Translations under genes and position numbers: made by a program
Assembly (NCBI GenBank): GCA_021162845.1
Contig: JAGGXX010000018.1
Span: 1 to 64,000, forward strand
Length of the DNA: 64,000 bases
Direction of reading: 5' to 3'
DNA from: Thermoprotei archaeon
GTDB lineage: Archaea > Thermoproteota > Thermoprotei > QMSL01 > B3-G16
The notes under the pieces: generated by a model
Told to the model about the DNA's origin: nothing
Databases searched by the model: none
What the model saw: only the letters and a program-made list of their open reading frames with translations
Shown here: in pieces, positions 47,017 through 55,567 of the stretch
How the letters are laid out: every line of letters begins with the position of its first letter
Position numbering within the stretch: the first letter of the stretch is position 1

Positions 47017-47348
47017 CCAACACGCTTACCGTAAGCGTAAGTCATGATTAAGGTCACTATGATAGCAGCCGCTAAGTAAATGGGCAGTTCGTGGGGAAGG
47101 GATATTCTAACCTGTAGAGTTGAAAGTACTACGGAAAGGAATTCTATTATGAAGCCATAAAGGCCTATGGCTATGGTTCCTAGAGAACATACTTTAAATA
47201 TCATCCAGAAGTCGCTCTTCCCAGGCTTAGTGGATAACCTTAGGAGTCGCCGTATGGACTCAGTGAAGCTTCTAACCCCCATAGAGCTCACTTCACTAAA
47301 GGTGTTCTCGCATTTCATGCTTAAATGACGTCTTATATTTATTTCCAT
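47007..47348 (-). CDS. secE: Preprotein translocase subunit SecE, with extra C-terminal helix
   Basis: A 113-aa protein. Its middle is archaeal SecE (Sec61-gamma): SFTESIRRLLRLSTKPGKSDFWMIFKVC, then the transmembrane segment LGTIAIGLYGFIIEFLSVVL. It clamps the SecY channel in the membrane. Typical archaeal SecE is about 60 aa and ends there. This one adds a short outer loop and a second hydrophobic helix (LPIYLAAAIIVTLIMTYAYG), plus a poorly conserved N-terminus. A start at MGVRSF (residue 23) is possible. The position next to spt5 supports the identity. Confidence 0.85.
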   Translation of the reverse strand: MEINIRRHLSMKCENTFSEVSSMGVRSFTESIRRLLRLSTKPGKSDFWMIFKVCSLGTIAIGLYGFIIEFLSVVLSTLQVRISLPHELPIYLAAAIIVTLIMTYAYGKRVGWW

Positions 47349-47491
47349 TCATAATGAGCTTCTCGATCGACCCAGCATGCGTAAGCTTCATAGAGCGAAG
47401 ATATCTTGAAGGCCAATACTACAAACCTTATTTTCTATCAATGATTCTGGGGAGCATTAATCTATCACCTTGATAAAGAGGGTCTAGATCC

Positions 47492-48394
47492 TTAAGCTAG
47501 GACCCGTTTTATGAACCATTCAGGATCGAACGGAAGTAAGTCCTCATAAGCTTGACCTGTACCTATGTAAATTACCGGCTTATTTAGGACCTTACTGATC
47601 GAAAGGGCAGCACCTCCCCGTGCATCGGCATCCGCTTTTGTAAGTATGATGGCATCTACGCCTACTTCTCTATCGAAAACAGTGGCCTGTTCCACGGCAT
47701 CATTCCCAGTTAGCGCATCTACGACCAGTATTTTAAGGTCTGGTTTAACTACACGTGCTATCTTCCTTAATTCCTCCATCAGGTTCTTATTCGTCTGCAT
47801 GCGTCCTGCAGTATCTATGAGCACTACGCTTATCCCCTTACTTTTAGCATGGATTACAGCATCGTAGGCAACCGCGGCAGGATCTGCGCCATACCTATGT
47901 TTAATGACTTTAACGCCAAGGCGTTTAGCATGTATCTCAAGCTGTTCTTCCGCCCCAGCTCTAAACGTATCACTACAGGCTAGGACAACCGAGATTCCAT
48001 TCTTCAGCAAATGATAAGCCAGCTTAGCTATGGTAGTGGTCTTCCCATGGCCATTTGGACCTAAGAATAAAACCACCAATGGATCACCCTTAGCAGCCTT
48101 AGCCAGGGATATCAGATCAGGGCGGGGTTTTTTGTCTAACATAGCCATAAGCGCCTTTTTAAGCGAGTCCCTCACGAGAACCTCTATCTTCTCCCTGCCT
48201 CTTTCTACACGCTTACCGAGGAGGTCGTTCTTTACCTCGTCGATCACTTCTTCCGCTACTGAAAGTGCTACGTCACTTTCTAGGAGCTTAAACAATAGTT
48301 CATTCAATAATGGTTCTAAGTTCTTCTCGTTAAGTTCTACCGTTCGTACTCGCGATATGAACTCTTGAAGGGCTTGTCTTAACTTACTGAACAT
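47492..48394 (-). CDS. ftsY: SRP receptor FtsY
   Basis: A 300-aa SRP-type GTPase that docks the signal recognition particle at the membrane. An N-domain (FSKLRQALQEFISRV, LLFKLLESDVALSVAEEVI) precedes the G-domain with FLGPNGHGKTTTIAKLAYHL (P-loop), DTFRAGAEEQLEIHAKRLGV, IDTAGRMQTNKNLMEEL and LTKADADARGGAALSI. The acidic A-domain is absent, as in many archaea. In Ffh the C-terminal M domain would follow, and its absence confirms FtsY. It starts beside the prefoldin stop. Confidence 0.95.
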   Translation of the reverse strand: MFSKLRQALQEFISRVRTVELNEKNLEPLLNELLFKLLESDVALSVAEEVIDEVKNDLLGKRVERGREKIEVLVRDSLKKALMAMLDKKPRPDLISLAKAAKGDPLVVLFLGPNGHGKTTTIAKLAYHLLKNGISVVLACSDTFRAGAEEQLEIHAKRLGVKVIKHRYGADPAAVAYDAVIHAKSKGISVVLIDTAGRMQTNKNLMEELRKIARVVKPDLKILVVDALTGNDAVEQATVFDREVGVDAIILTKADADARGGAALSISKVLNKPVIYIGTGQAYEDLLPFDPEWFIKRVLA

Positions 48395-48395
48395 T

Positions 48396-48851
48396 TCACC
48401 TCGTGCCTCTTCGCTCAGAGAGATATTTACGAAGTATAGGCTCTATCTCGGAGAGCTTACCCGTCACTTGATTTAGCTGATTTACTAGATCTTTCATCGA
48501 CTTGTCTATCTCATTCAAACGCGTATTTATGTATTCTATGGCTGTGTCAAAGCTCCTCTCAATAACGTACCCCGCACCTAAGTCTACCAATACGCTTTTC
48601 GCGTTTTCTAAAGAGCCGTATATATAGACACCGCCCCCTATGGGGATTAATAACTCATGCCCTTCGTTCTTATCCTTTAATGCGTTGAGCGCCTCCCGGG
48701 CATTGGTTAAGTTGGTCCTTAGCATATTTAAGGTATCTAACCTAGCTCGTATTAGCTGTGCGAGCCTCTGTAAGTAATCATATTCGTAAAGTAAACGTTG
48801 TACTTCGGCTTCCGTGAGTTCAATTCCGCTAGAGGGCGCACCCTTACTCAT
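48396..48851 (-). CDS. pfdA: Prefoldin subunit alpha
   Basis: About 151 aa from ATG 48851, which overlaps the LX stop as ATGA; the track start at 48860 is less likely. Two long coiled-coil helices (VQRLLYEYDYLQRLAQLIRARLDTLNML and LVNQLNQVTGKLSEIEPIL) surround the beta-hairpin region LLIPIGGGVYIYGSLENAKSVLVDLGAGYVIE. The hexameric chaperone hands unfolded proteins to the thermosome. Confidence 0.94.
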   Translation of the reverse strand: MSKGAPSSGIELTEAEVQRLLYEYDYLQRLAQLIRARLDTLNMLRTNLTNAREALNALKDKNEGHELLIPIGGGVYIYGSLENAKSVLVDLGAGYVIERSFDTAIEYINTRLNEIDKSMKDLVNQLNQVTGKLSEIEPILRKYLSERRGTR

Positions 48852-49084
48852 AAGCCCCACGTCGCTATAGCCCTTACGTACCTATTCTCCAGTTCATCAG
48901 GAGAAACTTCTCGCACATTATCGATTTTTATATGGCTACGCTTAAGTTTATGCCTACTACCCAATTCGGAGTACACCTTCTCCAAAGCATGCTCGACGCG
49001 TAAGGCTCTTACTTCCATGCGGAATTTTCTCCAATTACCCGAGATAAGCATCTTACCTTCAATTCGGAAATTCTTAACCTCCAA
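48848..49084 (-). CDS. rplX: Ribosomal protein LX (eL20)
   Basis: A 78-aa archaeal L18ae/LX protein. VKNFRIEGKMLISGNWRKFRMEVRAL and HALEKVYSELGSRHKLKRSHIKIDNVREV are the family pattern. It is set between aIF6 and prefoldin alpha, the common archaeal order. Confidence 0.94.
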   Translation of the reverse strand: MEVKNFRIEGKMLISGNWRKFRMEVRALRVEHALEKVYSELGSRHKLKRSHIKIDNVREVSPDELENRYVRAIATWGL

Positions 49085-49089
49085 CCCCT

Positions 49090-49782
49090 TTACACCCCCG
49101 TGAGACCAAAGATCTGCTCTATATGTACCAACTCAGGACCCGTGGTCTCGTCACCAGCTAAAGCCCCTTTATCATTAACGACTAAACCTGCCCTTATAAA
49201 TGGTTTTCCTCTATTAATAGTACCTACATCAGCTACCTGGACTTTAAAGTAATTGCTTAAGCTCTTAATTTCATTAGCCGAAGCTTGAGGGGGCAACATG
49301 AGACCCTTATTGTTCACGGCCGCCGCTGAGCCCACCACGTCTATATCTGCTATTCTACCTATGGAGACCTCCACATCCAAGACATCGGCCAGCCTCTGAA
49401 TTACGCGTTTCTCGAAGTTCCTGAAGACTAATGCCGCACGATCATTGACGAGTATTAAATTACCCAAGGCAGTATATTTAGTGGGCAATACGTCCACTGC
49501 TATCTCCGCTCCCAACGCCTTCTTAAGCATGAGGGCCTCACTCGGCATTATCGTTTTAGGCAACAGGAGCCCCCTAGAATTACCCGCTACCAGGGCGCCG
49601 ATTATCCTAGAACCGTCGATACTGCAACGGATCACATGTTCATGATCTATCCCTAGCGTTTGGCTTATCGACTCAACGAACTTAGGGGGAACGTCCCTCG
49701 GCACCAACGCGTACTCATTTGTGGCCACTACGAAAACCCCTATGTTCGACGTACCATAGAGGGACGCCCTTTCGACGGCCAA
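49090..49782 (-). CDS. eif6: Translation initiation factor aIF6
   Basis: A 230-aa pentein-fold anti-association factor that binds uL14 on the 50S subunit and blocks early joining with the 30S. Repeats such as SRIIGALVAGNSRGLLLP, ALGNLILVNDRAALV, GSAAAVNNKGLMLPP and AGLVVNDKGALAGDETTGPEL show the fivefold repeated module. Length matches archaeal aIF6. It follows eL31 by 10 bp. Confidence 0.96.
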   Translation of the reverse strand: MAVERASLYGTSNIGVFVVATNEYALVPRDVPPKFVESISQTLGIDHEHVIRCSIDGSRIIGALVAGNSRGLLLPKTIMPSEALMLKKALGAEIAVDVLPTKYTALGNLILVNDRAALVFRNFEKRVIQRLADVLDVEVSIGRIADIDVVGSAAAVNNKGLMLPPQASANEIKSLSNYFKVQVADVGTINRGKPFIRAGLVVNDKGALAGDETTGPELVHIEQIFGLTGV

Positions 49783-49792
49783 ATAACATCCC

Positions 49793-50062
49793 CTATTCCG
49801 CTAGAGAGACCTCTACCCTGCCATCATCGTACTTTTTGGCTTTAACTTTAACGTAACGAGGTGGCTTTTCCCTCCCCCTAGACCATATGAACTCGTTCAC
49901 CTGTGGATCTATGACCACACCCTCGCCCTTCATATGCCTCAGTATGAAAGCCCTTAGCTCTCTCACTGCGCGCGCAGCCCTTTTTAGCCTACACGTCTCA
50001 TAGACATCGCTTAGAGGGACTAGGTATACCCTTTCTAGAACCACCTTATCTTCCTTAGACAT
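49793..50062 (-). CDS. rpl31e: Ribosomal protein eL31
   Basis: An 89-aa protein near the exit tunnel. LERVYLVPLSDVYETCRLKRAARAVRELRAFI and ANEFIW-like VNEFIWSRGREKPPRYVKVKAKKYDDG identify it. It lies between eL39 and aIF6, the standard archaeal order. Confidence 0.95.
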   Translation of the reverse strand: MSKEDKVVLERVYLVPLSDVYETCRLKRAARAVRELRAFILRHMKGEGVVIDPQVNEFIWSRGREKPPRYVKVKAKKYDDGRVEVSLAE

Positions 50063-50073
50063 TAACCATCACC

Positions 50074-50229
50074 TCATACCTTAAGCCTTGTCCTTCTCCA
50101 ATGCCTTAGCTTAGGGTGCGTACGGAAGAGACCTTTCGTCTTAGCTATGACCCAGATCGGTGGACGCCTGTTTTGCTTAAGTGCCTTTGCAAGCCGCAAT
50201 TTCCTCCCTAATTGCTTATTACGGGCCAT
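50074..50229 (-). CDS. rpl39e: Ribosomal protein eL39 (missed by ORF track)
   Basis: A 51-aa basic protein too short for the ORF track. It starts [20 protein letters not shown], continues [20 protein letters not shown] and ends [10 protein letters not shown] at TGA 50074. It is the usual length and pattern of eL39, which lines the exit tunnel. It sits between PDCD5 and eL31, as in most archaea. Confidence 0.96.
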   Translation of the reverse strand: MARNKQLGRKLRLAKALKQNRRPPIWVIAKTKGLFRTHPKLRHWRRTRLKV

Positions 50230-50232
50230 CTC

Positions 50233-50586
50233 CTAAAGCCTCCTTATGCGAATTTCCCTACGATATTGCCTATCTATCGATGCCAAGATCCTCTTAAGCA
50301 TGCTATCTGTGATAGGGGTCGCTACCCTACCCTCCTGTGCAAGCATTATCAGCTGATTTTCGAGTTGCTCGGCTATTGCGGGTCTTATCATCTTTATGTT
50401 GGCCAATCGGCTCCTAGCCTGAGGAGTTAATATAGCCCTAAGGATCGCCTCCTTTTTAGCCTCCATTATTTTACGCCTTCTCTCACGCTCAGCGGCTTCA
50501 AGGAGTCGCCTTTGGTATTCGAGCAACTTCCGCCTCCTTATCTCCTCAAGCTCCTCATCATCTAATACCTCGGAGCCCATAAGCAT
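50233..50586 (-). CDS. PDCD5-like DNA-binding protein
   Basis: A 117-aa protein of the archaeal PDCD5/TFAR19 family. An acidic-basic N-terminal helix ([27 protein letters not shown]) leads to the three-helix core [35 protein letters not shown]. Family members bind nucleic acid or chaperonin, with no certain archaeal role. It is always near eS19/eL39 in archaea, as here. The start may be ATG 50586 or 50580. Confidence 0.92.
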   Translation of the reverse strand: MLMGSEVLDDEELEEIRRRKLLEYQRRLLEAAERERRRKIMEAKKEAILRAILTPQARSRLANIKMIRPAIAEQLENQLIMLAQEGRVATPITDSMLKRILASIDRQYRREIRIRRL

Positions 50587-50592
50587 TCACCT

Positions 50593-51054
50593 TTACGCAT
50601 ACTTCTTAAGCTCAGGGATATTCTTTATCACGTCCCTAAAAACTCTTGTTGCGATCCTATCTAGAAGGCTTCTACCCTCAGGGGTGAGTATGCGCCCCTT
50701 ACCTGGAGCCTTGGCCACGAGGCCAGCGCTCTCTAATTGCTGAAGGGCCTTCCTTATTATAGAGCCTCCTCCCTTATGGAATCTCTCAGGGAGCATCGTG
50801 TTCTTAGTCCTCCCACCATATGCCGTCCGTAACCGCTCTACGCCCACCGGGCCGTAAATATAGAGCTTTCTAAGCAAGGAAGCGCACCTAATATACCACC
50901 AATCAGGGTCCTCAGGAGGCCTCTCCCGAGCGGGGCCTGCCGTTTTTATGAACAACGCCCAAGGTGGGGGCTTTACCTCAGGTACGTTCTCCTTCAAATA
51001 TTTAGCCAAAGCCTCTATGAGCTTTTCAGGCGGGACATCGAACACGGTTACCAA
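50593..51054 (-). CDS. rps19e: Ribosomal protein eS19
   Basis: A 153-aa protein of the 30S head. [53 protein letters not shown] and [21 protein letters not shown] are diagnostic. It has a winged-helix-like fold that binds rRNA. It is followed by PDCD5 after 6 bp. Confidence 0.96.
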   Translation of the reverse strand: MVTVFDVPPEKLIEALAKYLKENVPEVKPPPWALFIKTAGPARERPPEDPDWWYIRCASLLRKLYIYGPVGVERLRTAYGGRTKNTMLPERFHKGGGSIIRKALQQLESAGLVAKAPGKGRILTPEGRSLLDRIATRVFRDVIKNIPELKKYA

Positions 51055-51121
51055 AGCTAATCCCTCCGAACACCGACCCTTATAGGATCAGAACATTAAC
51101 TTAAATTTTATTCGGTAAAGC

Positions 51122-51304
51122 TTAAGCTCCTTTTAACTCCTCTAGGAGCGCCTTCTTAAGCATACGCCTATATTTACCGTAGCGGTCTTCAGGGGAGAAC
51201 TTGGCTGGATGCGGACAACGAACCGGGGAACCACAATAAGGACATTTATCCTGTCTTAGCGTATATTCCCCGCACTTCACGCATTTCCTGAGCAGACCTT
51301 TCAT
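51122..51304 (-). CDS. nop10: Nop10, H/ACA RNP protein
   Basis: A 60-aa protein from ATG 51304 (MKGLLRKCVKCGEYTL), which overlaps the aIF2-alpha stop as ATGA; the longer track start lies inside the neighbour. A zinc ribbon with CVKC...CPYCG and a C-terminal helix (AKFSPEDRYGKYRRML) match archaeal Nop10. It binds Cbf5 to guide pseudouridylation of rRNA. Confidence 0.95.
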   Translation of the reverse strand: MKGLLRKCVKCGEYTLRQDKCPYCGSPVRCPHPAKFSPEDRYGKYRRMLKKALLEELKGA

Positions 51305-52101
51305 TTGCCTTCCCTCTGAAACGTCCCTTTCCCCCCATAATGGGCTATGGTCTCTACGGCAATACTGCATGCCTGTTTAACTAACTTCTCCCCCTCCTTA
51401 GGGTCTCTCGTCACTATCTCTATACGGTACCTAGGAGCACCTATCGTATATACCCGCCACTCTAAATCCTTATGTGAAGAGAGGAACTCCTGCGCCTTAA
51501 AAAGGGCGTTCTTAATGGCCTCTATTCCGCGGGGCTTGAAGCAAGTAAGAGATAGCGTGTAAGTGATCTTCGTTTTGGGGAGCTCAATATGTTCCTTGGC
51601 TATATCAGTGAGTACTTTAACCCAATTTTCATCTAAGCCAGCCTCCGCTAACGCATCCTCACCGCGTTCTACGGCCGCTTCGAGACCGGAGTATATCTCG
51701 CCATAGTAGTCCTCTAGCTTCCAGCCAGCCTCCTTATAAGCATCTATCAGCGTCTTGTTCAATCTCGCAGCAGCCAGCTCTAGTAGCTTCTCTGCCCTTT
51801 GAGCTCTCTTCCACTCACGGATCTTGTTCCTCCTCTCGTTATTACCAACTCTCCTTAACGAGACATCTATATGCCCTCTCCGCCTATCCACGCGCATTAC
51901 CTTAAAGACCGCTTTTTGACCTTCCTTGAGAAACTCTCGTATGTCCCTAAACCATGATCGAGTTATCTCGCTTACGGGTACGTAAGCTTCCTTCCTGCCA
52001 TATTCATCGAGAACTACATAGGCCCCTTGATCGAAAATCTTCACTACAGTACCTATTACTAATTCCCCTACACGAGGCCATCGCCTACGCTTAAGCACCA
52101 T
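51301..52101 (-). CDS. eif2a: Translation initiation factor aIF2-alpha
   Basis: A 266-aa alpha subunit of aIF2, which brings initiator Met-tRNA to the small subunit. The N-terminal S1 domain has GELVIGTVVKIFDQGAYVVLDEYGRKEAYVPVSEI, with a helical middle and an alpha-beta C-terminal domain (RVYTIGAPRYRIEIVTRDPKEGEKL). Length is standard. The eS27-aIF2-alpha-Nop10 order is typical of TACK archaea. Confidence 0.96.
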   Translation of the reverse strand: MVLKRRRWPRVGELVIGTVVKIFDQGAYVVLDEYGRKEAYVPVSEITRSWFRDIREFLKEGQKAVFKVMRVDRRRGHIDVSLRRVGNNERRNKIREWKRAQRAEKLLELAAARLNKTLIDAYKEAGWKLEDYYGEIYSGLEAAVERGEDALAEAGLDENWVKVLTDIAKEHIELPKTKITYTLSLTCFKPRGIEAIKNALFKAQEFLSSHKDLEWRVYTIGAPRYRIEIVTRDPKEGEKLVKQACSIAVETIAHYGGKGTFQREGK

Positions 52102-52122
52102 GTGAACAAGACACCTCCTGGC

Positions 52123-52320
52123 TTATTCAAGAATCCTGAGGATCTTCGCCTCTATTATAGCTTTACCTCCAGTTGGCCTAGCTAGGACTCTACCGCATAT
52201 ATTGCATTGTACTACAGTGGATGCGTGATCGAATATTATCTGCTCATTATTACAGTCGGGACACTGCACTATAATGAATCTGCTCTTCGGTTGAGGGACG
52301 AGTATCTTTCGCTTTTTCAT
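52123..52320 (-). CDS. rps27e: Ribosomal protein eS27
   Basis: A 65-aa zinc-ribbon protein. FIIVQCPDCNNEQIIFDHASTVVQCNICGRVLARPTGGKA shows both CxxC pairs. It lies between eL44 and aIF2-alpha. Confidence 0.96.
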   Translation of the reverse strand: MKKRKILVPQPKSRFIIVQCPDCNNEQIIFDHASTVVQCNICGRVLARPTGGKAIIEAKILRILE

Positions 52321-52325
52321 GGTCT

Positions 52326-52604
52326 CTAACCCACGAGCTCTATCTTCCTTAGGCGTATGCCCTCTTTAAGCCGCGTGTAACTACACTGCGAACAAGTCAG
52401 GCATAGTACTATCTTTTTAGTGGTCTTCGCGAACCGCTTCTGCTCTGGTTTTCGTTTTGAACCATAACCTTTTTGTTTGGCTTCATATCGCCTTTGGCCA
52501 GCAGATAGAGACCTACGTCTACCCGCCCTATATATGGAGACCTTATGCACCGTATGGGCCTTGCATCTGGGACAGTAAGTCCTAATCTCCCTAGGCGCCT
52601 TCAT
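52326..52604 (-). CDS. rpl44e: Ribosomal protein eL44
   Basis: A 92-aa zinc protein of the E-site region. PREIRTYCPRCKAHTVHKV and LCLTCSQCSYTRLKEGIRLRKIEL supply the CxxC pairs, and YGSKRKPEQKRFAKTTKK the basic middle. Its stop is 5 bp from the eS27 start. Confidence 0.96.
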   Translation of the reverse strand: MKAPREIRTYCPRCKAHTVHKVSIYRAGRRRSLSAGQRRYEAKQKGYGSKRKPEQKRFAKTTKKIVLCLTCSQCSYTRLKEGIRLRKIELVG

Positions 52605-52623
52605 TCACGGCCACCCCCTAGCA

Positions 52624-53211
52624 TCACTTAAGGTCTATAGTGATTCTAACTGCGATCCCCCTGCTTATAAGAGCTTCGGCATTATCCTTAGGTAGGTTAG
52701 CCACTTCCTCGGCTTCAAAGGGACCATAAATCATACCATCAATACCTACGAATTCTGGACATGGCTTTATAAAGCGAAGTAATACATAATTCTCCTTACG
52801 AGCACCCTCCCTTACATCGACAGGACGTTGTAAGTCACTTGATTGAGCCAGCGCTAACACTTTAGTTAGAAGTGAGTCGAGTCGACCTCGCATGCTCCTG
52901 TATATTTCAGCTTCCTCAGGCGTGAGGTTACTTTCACTGACGGTGCCACGCACAAGGGTTAAGAATAGCACCTTACATAGCCTGAGGCGTACTATATACT
53001 CAATTAAAGAACGTATAACGCGCATCTCCTCAGTGATCACCGCCTTGACTATTTCATCCGTTGTCTTCTGAGAAGACTCCATGAGAGTCACTAGGGATTT
53101 ACGTACATTGTCATAGAAATTATGCGGAAGTGGTTGAGGTAACTCGCTCTCCAATTCTCGTCGCCATATAGCTTCTAACATTGGATATATGTCCTGGCTC
53201 ATGATCCTCAC
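52624..53211 (-). CDS. GINS complex subunit (Gins51/15-like)
   Basis: A 195-aa GINS-fold protein that supports the MCM helicase in the CMG-like complex. An all-helical A domain (YDNVRKSLVTLMESSQKTTDEIVKAVITEEMRVI, VLFLTLVRGT) precedes a small B domain with YVLLRFIKPCPEFVGIDGMIYGPFEAEEVANLPKDNAEALISRGIA, the typical Gins51 C-terminal end. Starts overlap with the PriS stop as ATGA. The eL44-GINS-PriS order is well known in crenarchaea and related lineages. Confidence 0.88.
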   Translation of the reverse strand: MRIMSQDIYPMLEAIWRRELESELPQPLPHNFYDNVRKSLVTLMESSQKTTDEIVKAVITEEMRVIRSLIEYIVRLRLCKVLFLTLVRGTVSESNLTPEEAEIYRSMRGRLDSLLTKVLALAQSSDLQRPVDVREGARKENYVLLRFIKPCPEFVGIDGMIYGPFEAEEVANLPKDNAEALISRGIAVRITIDLK

Positions 53212-54434
53212 ATCACGTTAACTATCTCAGCTACCCCCCTACAAGCCATGTACAAGCCCACTGAGAAAGGAACTTTGACGCGCTCATTTACCTTGAACGA
53301 ATACTCTCGACTTCCAAGTTTTAAGGTGGGAATCTTCCTTAAAATTTTCAACTTAAGGCTACTAGCGGAATTCAGGATCTCAATGGAGAATGGATCGAAC
53401 TCCTCAATATCTGAAATTCCCACGGGAACTACGGGTAAACCCGTCTTACCATGAAGAGAGCCAGGAAGCCTTATGAGCCTTTTAATATCTGTGGTTACCC
53501 TTTCATCGATATCAACGGCATACGATCTTTTAACGAAATCGAACAAGGCATTCAGGCTTCGCTTAGATAGTTTGTGTAGACAACCCCAATAGGGAGGGCT
53601 CGACTCGAGCCCTCGCAGTATAATCTCACGATTAGTGACGAGAAACGTTATTTCCCGTTTTTTAAAGCCTAGCTCAGTTAGGAGGTCAGCGTTTGCATCC
53701 GCGATGAACTTGTATACACCACGTGCCATACGCCCGCGCCATCCAGTTTCCGACATGTCAGGATCACCATTAAGACTGATAGAAGGCCTAAAGCCTATGC
53801 CCTTGATGTAGTCTACTATTTCCCTTCGCGCATCTGAGTCCAGATGCTGGACTTTCTCGCTCTCTATATGTACATGAAACCCCCTATGGCCTGAGAAGTA
53901 CACCTTAATTTCGTTGAGCCTAAAGCCGAAGTCGGATACCAAGAAATCCTCAACTAGTTTAAGGACCTCCTCTTTCGCCTTCTGTAGACATATGTCACAT
54001 ACCCAGGCATCCCTCTCCAATCGCTTACTACCGCACTTGGGGCATGTCTCGGGGGGCATGCCCTTACCCCCCAAGTTACAATCAAGGCACTTCCAAGAGT
54101 CGTGGGCTGTCTTGCAAGGAGTTGGAATATGATCAACATCTATATCGAATACCAAATCAGCACCTAGCCACATTTTTTCATCCATGCTCCTGGCTTCAGG
54201 CCATTTATAATGAGCAGTAGAGTAATAGGCATGCATGGGCACATTCGCCTTAAGGAATTCCAATAGCTCTTGGGAGTTATTAAACGCCTTATGGCGAACC
54301 ATGATGTCTGGCGACTTGAAGAATATGAAGCCGAACTCACGTTTAGGCAGGTCACTAGGCACCTCTATTAGCTCATATCTTTCAGAATAGAACTCATGAA
54401 ATATCCTCCTTATGAGGCTTCTTCTCCTTTCCAT
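53208..54434 (-). CDS. priS: DNA primase small (catalytic) subunit PriS
   Basis: A 408-aa AEP-fold primase subunit that makes RNA/DNA primers for replication. ADLVFDIDVDHIPTPC carries the catalytic DxD, CLDCNLGGKGMPPETCPKCG the zinc stem, and YFSGHRGFHVHIES the SGxxGxHxH nucleotide site. RLIRLPGSLHGKTGLPVVP is the conserved C-terminal motif. Length is somewhat above the usual 330-380 residues. It overlaps priL by 41 bp, showing tight co-expression. Confidence 0.95.
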   Translation of the reverse strand: MERRRSLIRRIFHEFYSERYELIEVPSDLPKREFGFIFFKSPDIMVRHKAFNNSQELLEFLKANVPMHAYYSTAHYKWPEARSMDEKMWLGADLVFDIDVDHIPTPCKTAHDSWKCLDCNLGGKGMPPETCPKCGSKRLERDAWVCDICLQKAKEEVLKLVEDFLVSDFGFRLNEIKVYFSGHRGFHVHIESEKVQHLDSDARREIVDYIKGIGFRPSISLNGDPDMSETGWRGRMARGVYKFIADANADLLTELGFKKREITFLVTNREIILRGLESSPPYWGCLHKLSKRSLNALFDFVKRSYAVDIDERVTTDIKRLIRLPGSLHGKTGLPVVPVGISDIEEFDPFSIEILNSASSLKLKILRKIPTLKLGSREYSFKVNERVKVPFSVGLYMACRGVAEIVNVM

Positions 54435-55464
54435 ATGTAATCCCCCTTTTGATCTTCAAATAATAATACATTAGGGGATGACGGACCCTATTACACAAGG
54501 CATCTTTCAGTTCTTCTGGACATAGACCAGCGCTACGCATGTTCTCACAGGAAGGAGGTGAATACTTAATCTTTGAGCCGCGTAACCCTGCTAGATGCTC
54601 TACTTGATAACGGGTGATCTCCTCCCTGAAGTCAGGCATCCTTCTAAAGAGATCCACTACTTCATCTACGCTCATGCCTACATTAAGCAGAAAGGTCGCA
54701 AGTGCAAATCTAGCGGTATGCGATAAGTTCTTCCCGGCTGTTGCATCTTCAACTAACTTAGCTATGCACGGCGGATATCCCTGAGGAGAATATGATGACA
54801 TCCTTTCCGAGGGAAAGGTCTCGGTTAATCCTGATGAGCGTACTGCACGCAATATCTCAAGTGAGGCTTCCTCTAGGGCCTTAGGAACCGCATCGAGTTT
54901 GGCGTTCTCGATTTTATCCATTATATTCCTTCGAACCCTTTCCTCTATGAGCCTGGCTAATTCGTGCTTTTGGAGGAGTACATAGCCCTCAAGCATGATC
55001 CTATTCACTAGCTTCCAATGAGGCTCACGAGGAAAACTCACTGAGAGATAATCGGTAAAGTGTATGGCTAGGGTATACGTCCTTTTACCGATTGTTAGAC
55101 GTACCCTACGTATATCCCAACCAAAGGTTCCTCGTGCAATACTGACGACCTTCTCTTCCGGCTCCCAACGCAGGAATCTGCCAGCTCTCCTAGCCTCGTA
55201 TACTGCGAAGCGACGTGTAAGTATAGGATTCCCTATGTAGGCAAGTATGGCTATAGCGAGCGGATAGGAGAGCAAGGACAGATCTAAGTCCGTCACGTTA
55301 TCTAGATTATCAGGGTATCTGGATCCCCTCTTGCACGAGCACAGTATACGAGCTTTAGCCAACTCAAGCGCTGGTTTAAGATAATCACTGTCGATATCGG
55401 CTAGGCTCAGACCCTTAAGCTTCAAGTATGCATGCATTTCCTTAACGAAAGGGGTATTTGACAA
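54394..55464 (-). CDS. priL: DNA primase large subunit PriL
   Basis: A 356-aa regulatory primase subunit. The C-terminal Fe-S domain has Cys in GYPPCIAKL, PSCENMRSAGLC and ALCNRV, four ligands for a [4Fe-4S] cluster, and HTARFALATFLLNVGM, the typical PriL helix. The N-terminal helical part (LDLSLLSYPLAIAILAYI) completes the family order. Its position next to priS and PCNA agrees. Confidence 0.93.
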   Translation of the reverse strand: MSNTPFVKEMHAYLKLKGLSLADIDSDYLKPALELAKARILCSCKRGSRYPDNLDNVTDLDLSLLSYPLAIAILAYIGNPILTRRFAVYEARRAGRFLRWEPEEKVVSIARGTFGWDIRRVRLTIGKRTYTLAIHFTDYLSVSFPREPHWKLVNRIMLEGYVLLQKHELARLIEERVRRNIMDKIENAKLDAVPKALEEASLEILRAVRSSGLTETFPSERMSSYSPQGYPPCIAKLVEDATAGKNLSHTARFALATFLLNVGMSVDEVVDLFRRMPDFREEITRYQVEHLAGLRGSKIKYSPPSCENMRSAGLCPEELKDALCNRVRHPLMYYYLKIKRGITYGKEKKPHKEDIS

Positions 55465-55567
55465 GATCCTCCTGCGTAAGCATGATACCCCTAGTGATTA
55501 TCGGAAGGGACTTTATTTGTTAATAGCGTTTAACCTGAAAGGACGAGCATACTGTATATGAAATCCC

